Assembly (NCBI GenBank): GCA_003554685.1
Contig: PWHA01000063.1
Location: forward strand, 1 to 8,318
Length of the DNA: 8,318 nt
From: Halanaerobiaceae bacterium
GTDB taxonomy: Bacteria; Bacillota; Halanaerobiia; Halanaerobiales; Halarsenatibacteraceae
Direction of reading: 5' to 3'
Shown: in pieces, positions 1-6,047 of the stretch
Position numbering within the stretch: position 1 is the first letter of the stretch
Layout of the letters: the number at the start of each line of letters is the position of its first letter
Program-made: the position numbers and the translations under genes
Notes under the pieces: model-generated
Seen by the model: only the letters and a program-made list of their open reading frames with translations
Told to the model about the DNA's origin: nothing
Database searches by the model: none

Positions 1-1
1 A

Positions 2-352
2 GATTATAAAACATTAATTCTGGTAATTGGTGGCAGCTCAAAGGGATTAGGGGAAGCAGGTATCGACCAGGATGAAGAACTTGAAAGGGCAGAAAAATTG
101 ATTGAATTAGCCAAAAAAGAAGGAATTAAAGTTGTTTCTGCCCATGTGGGTGGAATTGATCGTCGTGGGTCCCTGACCGACCCTTTTTTGGAAGTAATCC
201 TTCCCGGATCTGATATGGTGCTTTATCTTGAGGAAAGCAATGAAGACGGTTTCTTTGATGAAATCCTAGAGGGGAAAGAGGAAATTAAGAGAGTTGAAAG
301 TGAGAGAACCCTTGGATTTGTTGATCTACTAGGAGAACTATTTGGTAAATAA
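2..352 (+). CDS. DUF6305-like small Rossmann-type protein, 5'-truncated by the window edge
   Basis: The frame is open from base 2 and ends at TAA 350-352, so the window shows about 116 C-terminal residues and the true start lies upstream. The visible part begins with a beta strand and glycine loop (KTLILVIGGSSKGLG). An acidic helix (DEELERAEKLIELAKKEG), a strand ending in a His (KVVSAHVGG) and a segment DRRGSLTDPF follow. This is an alternating alpha/beta, nucleotide-fold-like pattern with no catalytic signature I can name. From memory it matches the DUF6305 family of small Firmicutes proteins with no known function. Without the IS element its stop would lie about 29 bp before the permease start, so it was probably the preceding gene of the same operon. 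The stop codon lies inside the IS target duplication and the C-terminus appears unchanged. The alternative is an unrelated Rossmann-like protein. Confidence 0.75.
   Translation, partial: DYKTLILVIGGSSKGLGEAGIDQDEELERAEKLIELAKKEGIKVVSAHVGGIDRRGSLTDPFLEVILPGSDMVLYLEESNEDGFFDEILEGKEEIKRVESERTLGFVDLLGELFGK
346..352. repeat. Target-site duplication, left copy
   Basis: TAAATAA directly precedes the left inverted repeat and is repeated exactly at 1864-1870 after the right one. It contains the TAA stop of the DUF6305-like gene, so the insertion did not change that protein's C-terminus. Confidence 0.8.
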
Positions 353-365
353 CTCAACTTTCGCA
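353..365. repeat. Left terminal inverted repeat of the IS element
   Basis: CTCAACTTTCGCA is the exact reverse complement of 1851-1863. The transposase stop codon (TGA on the - strand, 356-354) lies inside it. The match extends one more base on both sides (352/1864), but those bases also belong to the duplicated target, so the border is placed at 353. Confidence 0.85.
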
Positions 366-1728
366 CCCCTGGATCCCCAGTAAATTCAGATAAACAGCGG
401 GGATTTTGCCGATAAAACTCGCATAAATCTTCCGAAAAGCTTTATCAGTTAACATAAGTTCTTTTTTCAAGGCTTCTTTCAAAATATCGAGAAAAATCAA
501 AATTGCTTCGGCAAATGAAATATCCTTTAACTCCTCACAATATAAGAAAAATAAATTTCCCAGCGTTTTTGAATCTGACTGTTCTCGTGCTTCAAGCATC
601 AGCATTATATACCGCATAAAAACAATAGTTGTATGCCCGACCAGCTGATCATAGGATCTTCCCTGAAATTCTTTTGCTAATTTCAAGTAAGTCTTGGACA
701 TCTTGAAGAAAACCTCAATGTCCCAGCGCTTACTGTAAATCCGGACCACTTCTTCATCAGCAAGGTCAATATCTGTTGTTAAGAGGGCAAGCCATTGTTT
801 TGAACGGTTCCTATCCCTGACAAAAACAACTTTTGCGGGAACATTCCACCCCTCTTTTTGACTGCCAATGTCCACAATTACCGAGGCTAAAATCTTTGCT
901 TTCCCTCGCCTTTTTTTGACCTGACTGTAAAGCTCTTTTAGATTAAACTTCTTCCCCTGATAGAGGTAAAAAATTTTCGGCATTGCTTTGACCATGCATA
1001 TGGTATCCAACCCAAGGGATTTCACCTGCGTAATTGTAGCGGGAAAGGCAAACCAGCTATCATGTGATCCCAGCCTTCAGGGCTTCTCGAACTAAATCAA
1101 CTGTAACTTCAAGGGAATTCTTTATACTTTGTTGGCGCTGCTTAAACCCTACGGTTCTTTTATCAATGTTTTCATTAATATCCATCAGTCTATTTTTTTC
1201 TTTTGCTGAACTCAATAAGGAAAAAAGAAGCGGAACAAAGCTATTCCCATCCGACCAGCCCAGAGTTAGCATCCGAAACCCTTTGATATACTTTCCGGAC
1301 ACATGATCCTTAATCCGGGGCAATAGTTCTACTTTTTTGCTGCGGTTACGGCTGTAGAGAGAGTCATCGATAATCAAAACCCTTTCTCTTTTTTCAGCAG
1401 TCAGGGGATTTAGCTTATCCTTAATAATCCCAGCTCCGAGAAGTAATAGAAGCTTTCTCCAGTTATGGTTTGGAGAATTTAGTAACCTATACACAGAATC
1501 TTTCTGGGGCTGGGAAGATGTTTTACCATCAGTTTGAAGAAATTGGAAAAGGTTTTTCCTGGTGAAAACAAGAGTGAAAATGTATTTCAAAAGCAAAAGA
1601 CATGAATAACCTGCTTCTTTTTTAAAATTGCTCCGGTTTAATAATGTTCCGATAGAATATTCTTTGAAAAATTTATTTATCCTGGAATTAAGCTGCAAAC
1701 CAATGCGTTCTTGTGGTATACTTTTCAT
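354..1728 (-). pseudogene. IS4-family DDE transposase, frameshifted by a small internal deletion
   Basis: The reading starts at ATG 1728 with the Shine-Dalgarno-like AAAGGG 7 nt upstream and runs 222 codons to TGA at 1062-1060. The second half continues in another frame to TGA at 356-354. The N-terminal part carries the first catalytic Asp region (VLIIDDSLYSRNR, D121/D122). The C-terminal part carries the IS4 hallmark YREK motif, YSKRWDIEVFFKMSK with exact Y-2-R-3-E-6-K spacing (E is catalytic). At the junction the first frame reads KAGIT-stop. One base later the other frame reads DSWFAFPATI, the second catalytic Asp (GAT 1061-1059). Family members usually have about six more residues between these points (pattern AGIxADYVLxD), so a loss of about 17 nt explains both gap and shift. 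Restoring 17 nt gives a 463-residue protein, a normal length. A programmed frameshift is less likely because residues are missing too. Confidence 0.88.
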
Positions 1729-1731
1729 AAG

Positions 1732-1790
1732 GACACCCTTTCCTGGTTGATTTGGTTGACTCAGCTTAATTATACCAGGATTTGGGTGTC
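1732..1790 (-). promoter_or_regulatory. Leader inverted repeat able to mask the transposase ribosome binding site
   Basis: Arms at 1732-1746 (GACACCC, TTT, CCTGG) and 1775-1790 (CCAGG, ATTT, GGGTGTC) are complementary except for a small internal loop, with a 28-base loop holding the transposase -10 box. Read on the - strand, the arm next to the gene contains the AGGAAAGGG ribosome binding site. Transcripts entering from outside would carry both arms and fold, hiding the site. Transcripts from the internal promoter would start within the loop and lack the first arm. This matches the known protection of IS10 and IS50 against external transcription. That it works here is inferred. Confidence 0.6.
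1769..1774 (-). promoter_or_regulatory. Transposase -10 box
   Basis: A perfect TATAAT on the - strand lies about 40 bp upstream of the transposase ATG. The hexamer 17 bp further upstream, TAGCAA, matches the -35 consensus at only 3 of 6 positions, so this would be a weak promoter, as is usual for insertion sequences. Confidence 0.5.
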
Positions 1791-1850
1791 TTTGCTAGAC
1801 TTTAGAGCTGAAAATTTAGTGCTCACCAGCCTTTTTATTCATTTTTTTTC

Positions 1851-1863
1851 TGCGAAAGTTGAG
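1851..1863. repeat. Right terminal inverted repeat of the IS element
   Basis: TGCGAAAGTTGAG is the exact reverse complement of 353-365 and lies at the transposase-promoter end of the element. Confidence 0.85.
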
Positions 1864-1870
1864 TAAATAA
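1864..1870. repeat. Target-site duplication, right copy
   Basis: TAAATAA repeats 346-352 exactly. The sequence after it (CTTTATTTTGCC) is probably the original continuation of the spacer between the DUF6305-like gene and the permease gene. Confidence 0.8.
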
Positions 1871-1899
1871 CTTTATTTTGCCTAAAGGGAGGACTTGAC

Positions 1900-3285
1900 T
1901 TGGGAAACGAAGCATTAGTTTTTGTCGTAATGCTAGCAACTTTTGTGGTTCTTTCCCTCCGGCTAAAATTACCAATTGGAGTTGCCTTAATGGTTGCTTC
2001 AATTGCAGGAGGGGTGATCGCAGGCTTAGGTGTTCCAATTAGTCACCTTGTTGAAGGGACATTCGCCTATTTGGATGAAATTCTAATAATTGCAACCGCC
2101 ATGCTTTTTATGAAAGGCATGCAAAAATCCGGTTTGCTTAATACAGCTGTTTACCAGATTTTGCAAATATTTCATAATAAAAAAGTTTTTCTATTATTGT
2201 CGATGATGGCTTTAGTAATGTTTCCCGGCCTGATCACAGGAGTTTCCACTCCATCTGTTCTTACGACAGGAGCACTGGTTGCCCCGGTTCTTCTTCATCT
2301 TGGAATGAGCAGAAGCCGAGCAGGAGCAATCATTGGAATGGGAAGTATTTTTGGGATGCTTGCTCCTCCGGTAAATATCCCCATTATGATAATTGGTGCA
2401 GGAATTGATATGCCTTATATGGGTTTCACCCTCCCCCTTTTAATATTGATCATTCCTGTAGCAATTTTTACCACCTTATTTTTGGGGTACAGGCATATAA
2501 AAATTATACCCTGGGAAGAGTTAAAAAAAGGCATGCCAGAATCAAATTTTTCCCAATATGGCTGGAAATTGTACCTTCCGATTATGTTTGTTGTCTTCGT
2601 TATGCTTTTGGAGAAATCAATTCCCCATGTGTTTCCCAATCTGGGTTTGCCTCTTATATTCCTGGGTGGATCCTTATTGACTTTGGTAACCGGTGCTCCC
2701 TTTAAATTTTCCCCCATGTCAAAAGAATCGGTAAAAGAATCTCTGCCAATAATGGCCTTGCTTGCGGGAATTGGAATGTTAATCCAAATAATGACTTTGA
2801 CCGGGGCCAGGGGTTTTATTGTAGTAAATATCCTGACCCTTCCCGATATTTTCCTTTATCTTGGCATCGTAATTAGTCTCCCATTGTTTGGAGCAGTATC
2901 CTCGTTCGCCTCGGCAACTGTATTGGGGATACCATTTTCCCTCGCCTTGCTTGGTCAAAATGAGATCTGGCTCGTTTCTGCAGTGGCTTTTGTAGCAGGC
3001 CTGGGAGATTTAATGCCTCCAACCGCCTTGGCAGGCATATTCGCAGCAAAAGTTGTGGGTATAAAAAAATATTCCAGGATTTTAAAACATTGTATTATTC
3101 CAGCGATATTAATGGCAATTTATGGGTTGTTTGTAATAATTGATGGTGAGTTTACAAACTGGCTTGAATGGTTCTTTCTAGGATTTCCGATTATTACAGT
3201 TGTGGTACTGATTTTAATCATATTTTTTGTTATTAAGTTAATACGAAGCCCCAAAAAAGAAAAGGAGGGGACTGTTTTAAAATGA
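1900..3285 (+). CDS. TRAP-type large permease subunit (DctM-like)
   Basis: This 461-residue, almost wholly hydrophobic protein resembles the DctM/TRAP large subunit, the secondary-transport channel that moves organic acids across the cytoplasmic membrane using an ion gradient and normally a periplasmic binding protein. Two pseudo-symmetric halves are visible. The first has an ITGVSTPSVLTTG hairpin (about 112-124) and GMLAPPVNIP (152-161). The second has AVSSFASATVLG (332-343) and LMPPTALAGI (371-380). Such Ser/Thr-rich hairpins and PP motifs form the ion and substrate sites in this superfamily. It is longer than a usual DctM (~425) because of an extra C-terminal helix (about 426-447) and a lysine-rich tail. 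The TTG start is chosen because AGGGAGGA (1886-1893) sits 6 nt before it. No DctQ or DctP-type binding protein is in the window. The substrate is unknown, probably a carboxylate. Its stop overlaps the next start. Confidence 0.88.
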   Translation: MGNEALVFVVMLATFVVLSLRLKLPIGVALMVASIAGGVIAGLGVPISHLVEGTFAYLDEILIIATAMLFMKGMQKSGLLNTAVYQILQIFHNKKVFLLLSMMALVMFPGLITGVSTPSVLTTGALVAPVLLHLGMSRSRAGAIIGMGSIFGMLAPPVNIPIMIIGAGIDMPYMGFTLPLLILIIPVAIFTTLFLGYRHIKIIPWEELKKGMPESNFSQYGWKLYLPIMFVVFVMLLEKSIPHVFPNLGLPLIFLGGSLLTLVTGAPFKFSPMSKESVKESLPIMALLAGIGMLIQIMTLTGARGFIVVNILTLPDIFLYLGIVISLPLFGAVSSFASATVLGIPFSLALLGQNEIWLVSAVAFVAGLGDLMPPTALAGIFAAKVVGIKKYSRILKHCIIPAILMAIYGLFVIIDGEFTNWLEWFFLGFPIITVVVLILIIFFVIKLIRSPKKEKEGTVLK

Positions 3286-3428
3286 TTTTTATTATTTACC
3301 GGCTGATCTCCCTGTTCTTTTTGGGGTTGGTGGTCAGAGAAATTTTTGATGAAGAAGATATGTGGCTAAAGGTATGCGGAGGGATTGTTTTAATTCCCCT
3401 TTTATTAAGATTTCTGGCAATTAAGTAG
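3282..3428 (+). CDS. Small two-helix membrane protein (48 aa)
   Basis: The ATG overlaps the permease stop (ATGA, 3282-3285), a sign of translational coupling, and an AGGAGGGG run lies 11 nt upstream. The product begins MIFIIYRLISLFFLGLVV, has an acidic middle (REIFDEEDMW) and ends in a second hydrophobic stretch (GGIVLIPLLLRFLAIK), so it is predicted to cross the membrane twice. I recognise no family. Its place directly after the permease and before the deacylase (12-bp gap) suggests an accessory subunit, perhaps standing in for the missing DctQ small subunit. It is much shorter than DctQ (~160 aa, four helices), so this is a guess from context. Codon use matches the neighbours, which argues that it is a real gene. 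Confidence 0.65.
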   Translation: MIFIIYRLISLFFLGLVVREIFDEEDMWLKVCGGIVLIPLLLRFLAIK

Positions 3429-3440
3429 AAGATAGACGGG

Positions 3441-4577
3441 GTGAAAGTTTTGTCCAAAAAAAATCTAACCGGAGTAATTATAATTGTTTTATGTGTTGGG
3501 ATTGCAGGCTTTGGGTCTATTGAGTTTACTTCCCAATGGGAGGAAGATGCTGTCTATGCGGGCCCGGGGGTTACAGAAATTAAAAACCTGAGTGATTATT
3601 TTGCAGACCTTAAAGGAACGGCTGGTGATACAAAGGTCTATGTTTTAGAAGGAGAAGAACCAGGAGGCACAGTATTTGTCCTGGGAGGAGCCCATCCCAA
3701 CGAACCTGCAGGGATGTTGGCAACTGTATTATTGATTGAGAATATTCAGGTTAGTAAGGGGAAGGTAATAGTAATTCCTTTTGGGAATGCCAGTGCTTAT
3801 ACTCATACTGAGCCCCAGGAGGCATATTCTCGGGAGTTTGCAATTGAAACCATTGAAGGAGAGGAAAGGACCTTCCGATTTGGTTCTCGTTACACTAATC
3901 CAATTCATCAATGGCCTGATCCCGATATTTTTGTCCATTCCTCTGGGCAAACTTTATCAGGGGTTGAAACAAGAAACCTGAATAGGGCTTTTCCGGGAAA
4001 TCCCGATGGTTATTTAACTAAAAAAATAGCCTACGGAATTATGGAACTGATAAGAAAAGAAGAAGCAGATGTTTCCATAGATATACATGAGGCTTCCCCG
4101 GAGTATCACATTGTTAATGCTATGGTTGCTCATCAAGATGCTACTTCCCTTGCCGCAGAAACAAGTATGGAGCTGCAGATGGAAAATATAAGAATATCTG
4201 TTGAGAGTTCTCCAGAAAGATTAAGAGGGTTAAGCCACCGGGAATGGGGCGATTTTTCGGATACAAAAGCCATTTTATTTGAAACTGCTAACCCGAGTCA
4301 GGGGCTTTTCAGGGGGCGTGGAGGAAGTGACCTGGTGCTTTCGGGAAAAGATGATTTTTATTTAAGAGCTGCAGAAATGGATCTGTTATACGTGCCTTAT
4401 GACGAGGAAGGGAAGCCGATTGAATGGAGGGTAAATCGACACCTGCGGTCTTTGGAAATGGTGGTCGAAGTTTTCTCCCGGAATAACCCGGGGCGGGAAA
4501 TCCAATTTAAAAATATTCCCTCAGGAGAAAGGTTGGTAAATGAGGGGATAGGGGCCTTTTTACTTTCAGGAGAATAG
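3441..4577 (+). CDS. Exported zinc deacylase, AstE/AspA-like (M14 family)
   Basis: This 378-residue protein has the features of succinylglutamate desuccinylase/aspartoacylase enzymes, which use zinc to hydrolyse N-acyl amino acids. Visible are the first zinc motif GGAHPNEPAG (H85, E88), the family signature ETRNLNRAFPG (176-186), the third zinc ligand in SIDIHEASPE (H216) and a likely general-base Glu in ILFETANPSQG (E281). Unlike the cytosolic AstE or AspA, it begins with KKNLTGVIIIVLCVGIAGFG (about 6-25), a signal peptide or membrane anchor, so it probably works outside the membrane. The GTG start at 3441 has little Shine-Dalgarno signal. TTG at 3450, with GGGGTGA 5 nt before it, is an equally good start giving MSKKNLTG. 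It is the third gene of a tight run (9 bp to the kinase). The substrate cannot be read from sequence. Confidence 0.85.
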   Translation: MKVLSKKNLTGVIIIVLCVGIAGFGSIEFTSQWEEDAVYAGPGVTEIKNLSDYFADLKGTAGDTKVYVLEGEEPGGTVFVLGGAHPNEPAGMLATVLLIENIQVSKGKVIVIPFGNASAYTHTEPQEAYSREFAIETIEGEERTFRFGSRYTNPIHQWPDPDIFVHSSGQTLSGVETRNLNRAFPGNPDGYLTKKIAYGIMELIRKEEADVSIDIHEASPEYHIVNAMVAHQDATSLAAETSMELQMENIRISVESSPERLRGLSHREWGDFSDTKAILFETANPSQGLFRGRGGSDLVLSGKDDFYLRAAEMDLLYVPYDEEGKPIEWRVNRHLRSLEMVVEVFSRNNPGREIQFKNIPSGERLVNEGIGAFLLSGE

Positions 4578-4586
4578 GAAAAACCA

Positions 4587-5987
4587 ATGGGGAAGGTTAA
4601 TAGCATGAAGAAAAGATTAATTCTTGCGATGGTTTTTTTGGTTTTAGGATTGGTTCTTCCTCGTTTGCTGATGCGGGAAGCCTATTCAATTATTACTTGT
4701 ATACGGGATGTAATATCGGAAGAAGATGTGGCCATGCTATTAATAGTTTCCTTCCGATTGATTGCCATAAATACCATTAGGATAATCCCAATTTATTTTG
4801 GTAGCTTTGTTCTTACCGATATAATATCTCAAAATCCAAAACTAAAAAAATCAAAAGAGACCTTTTCCATTATTCTCCCCATGATTATCATATTGAGCTT
4901 TTATTTCCTTGTAGAGGTACTGTTTGCAATTGATTATCATTTTGGGATACCGGCAATTTCAACCCTTGTGAGCATAATAATCCTGAGAAAAACAACGGAA
5001 AAAGTTCCCCGTCATTTTTTCAAACTGATTGTAATTGGTTTGTTCTTGTTTGGGGTCCAGTGGTTGGATTTAGCCCCTGCTTTATCGGATTATGGTTTTG
5101 GAAAGGGAGAATTGTCTACAGATATAAAGATTGTTGGAAACTTTCTTGAAGTGGATTACCTTTTAAACTGGGTTGCCCTGCTTCTATCTTCAATTTTAGT
5201 TGGGGCATCACTATTGATAGCTTATTTAATTATATTACACAATAAACAAATTGGGATCCTGGATGACAACAGGATCAAAGACCTGCAAATTGCCAGGCTT
5301 CGCCAAAAAGCTATTCAATCAAGGGCCCTTCTGGAACTGAGATCCCTTGCCCACGACCTAAAAACTCCTTTAACAGCAATCCAGGGTTTAGCGGGGGTTT
5401 TGAGCATGCAAAGCAGGGGAACAAAACAAAAGGAATATGCTGATATGATAAATCAAAAAAGCGACCAGCTTTCGGGAATGATCTCTGAAATGCTGCATAA
5501 GGAAAAAAAATCATTATGGAATGCTCAGGATATTATTTCTCAAATTAGTTCCCATATGATGCCCCACCCCGGTAGGGAAAAAATAAAAGTTACTAATGAA
5601 ATTAGCAATGTCTGGCTTAAAATTAATAAAACCCGGATGAGTCGTGCAGTCATTAATATTATCCAGAATGCACAAAAGGCTATTGAGGGGCAAAAAAACG
5701 GCTATATTGATCTTTTTACAGATGTGAATGAGGATAGATTTAAGATAGTAATTGTTGATAATGGGCGAGGTATTTCTCCGGGAAACTTAGAAAAAATCTG
5801 GGACCTTGGTTATACTTCCCAAAATGATAAAGGTTCTACAGGAGTAGGGTTGAGTTTTTGTAAGGAGGTTGTTTCGGACCATGGGGGTGAGATAGAAATT
5901 TCCTCCGTGGAGGGAGAAGGTACAAAAGTGGTAATAAGGCTCCCATTTGAAGAAAAAGGGAACTTTGATGATAAAAAAGATAATTAA
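4587..5987 (+). CDS. Membrane sensor histidine kinase, orphan
   Basis: The N-terminal ~217 residues hold about six hydrophobic segments (near 11-28, 50-77, 94-114, 121-133, 146-163, 194-217) and match no sensor domain I can name. A short linker helix follows (about 225-250), then a HisKA domain with the phospho-acceptor box LRSLAHDLKTPLTAIQG (H256). The ATPase domain has an N box NIIQNAQKAI (N361), a G1 box DNGRGI (391-396) and a G2 box GSTGVGLSF (416-424). All kinase motifs are intact, so it should autophosphorylate in the membrane. No response regulator is in the window, so its partner lies elsewhere or beyond the edges. The ATG at 4587 has AGGAAAA just upstream. A second ATG at 4605 (MKKRLIL) with GGGAAGG before it is also reasonable. 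The 9-bp gap to the deacylase gene suggests it monitors the locus's substrate or output. Confidence 0.9.
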   Translation: MGKVNSMKKRLILAMVFLVLGLVLPRLLMREAYSIITCIRDVISEEDVAMLLIVSFRLIAINTIRIIPIYFGSFVLTDIISQNPKLKKSKETFSIILPMIIILSFYFLVEVLFAIDYHFGIPAISTLVSIIILRKTTEKVPRHFFKLIVIGLFLFGVQWLDLAPALSDYGFGKGELSTDIKIVGNFLEVDYLLNWVALLLSSILVGASLLIAYLIILHNKQIGILDDNRIKDLQIARLRQKAIQSRALLELRSLAHDLKTPLTAIQGLAGVLSMQSRGTKQKEYADMINQKSDQLSGMISEMLHKEKKSLWNAQDIISQISSHMMPHPGREKIKVTNEISNVWLKINKTRMSRAVINIIQNAQKAIEGQKNGYIDLFTDVNEDRFKIVIVDNGRGISPGNLEKIWDLGYTSQNDKGSTGVGLSFCKEVVSDHGGEIEISSVEGEGTKVVIRLPFEEKGNFDDKKDN

Positions 5988-6012
5988 TAGGGTTACTTGA
6001 TTATTTGTTTAA

Positions 6013-6018
6013 TATAAT
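6013..6018 (+). promoter_or_regulatory. Possible -10 box before the GGT-family gene
   Basis: The 60-bp spacer after the kinase is the widest gap between the genes downstream of the IS element and contains a perfect TATAAT in very AT-rich sequence. No good -35 hexamer lies 16-18 bp upstream (GGTTAC and GGGTTA are poor), so it may be chance. If real, it would let the GGT-family gene be expressed apart from the transport genes. Confidence 0.3.
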
Positions 6019-6034
6019 ATTAAGTTAAAAAAAT

Positions 6035-6040
6035 AGGAGG
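6035..6040 (+). promoter_or_regulatory. Strong ribosome binding site of the GGT-family gene
   Basis: A perfect AGGAGG lies 7 nt before TTG 6048 and 10 nt before ATG 6051. Both starts are in the same frame and differ by one residue, so the choice does not affect the protein's features. Confidence 0.7.
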
Positions 6041-6047
6041 TTTTAGC

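Larger units (their letters stand above)
353..1863 (-). mobile_element. IS4-family insertion sequence with broken transposase (1511 bp)
   Basis: The element is delimited by perfect 13-bp terminal inverted repeats (353-365 and 1851-1863) and flanked by a 7-bp direct repeat TAAATAA (346-352 and 1864-1870). One DDE transposase of the IS4 type, on the - strand, fills most of it, and its stop codon falls inside the left inverted repeat. Length and layout fit the IS4 family. A 7-bp duplication would suit the ISPepr1 group better than IS231 or IS4Sa, but I hold that subgroup loosely. Intact ends and duplication indicate a fairly recent insertion. The frameshifted transposase means the copy could move only with enzyme supplied in trans. 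It separates the DUF6305-like gene from the permease gene and may weaken their co-transcription. Confidence 0.9.

Noticed and set aside
1064..1306. Open frame on the + strand inside the IS element
   Set aside because: It is antisense to the transposase coding region and resembles no protein; it is a shadow of that gene.
1805..1850. Possible + strand terminator inside the IS (GAGC/GCTC arms followed by T-rich 1831-1850)
   Set aside because: The stem is only 4 bp with a long AT-rich loop, and the T run is separated from it by several bases.
1859..1887. Outward promoter at the right IS end (TTGAGT at 1859-1864 as -35) driving the permease gene
   Set aside because: The hexamer matches 4 of 6 positions, but no -10-like box lies 16-18 bp downstream; that position reads CCTAAAGG and overlaps the ribosome binding site.
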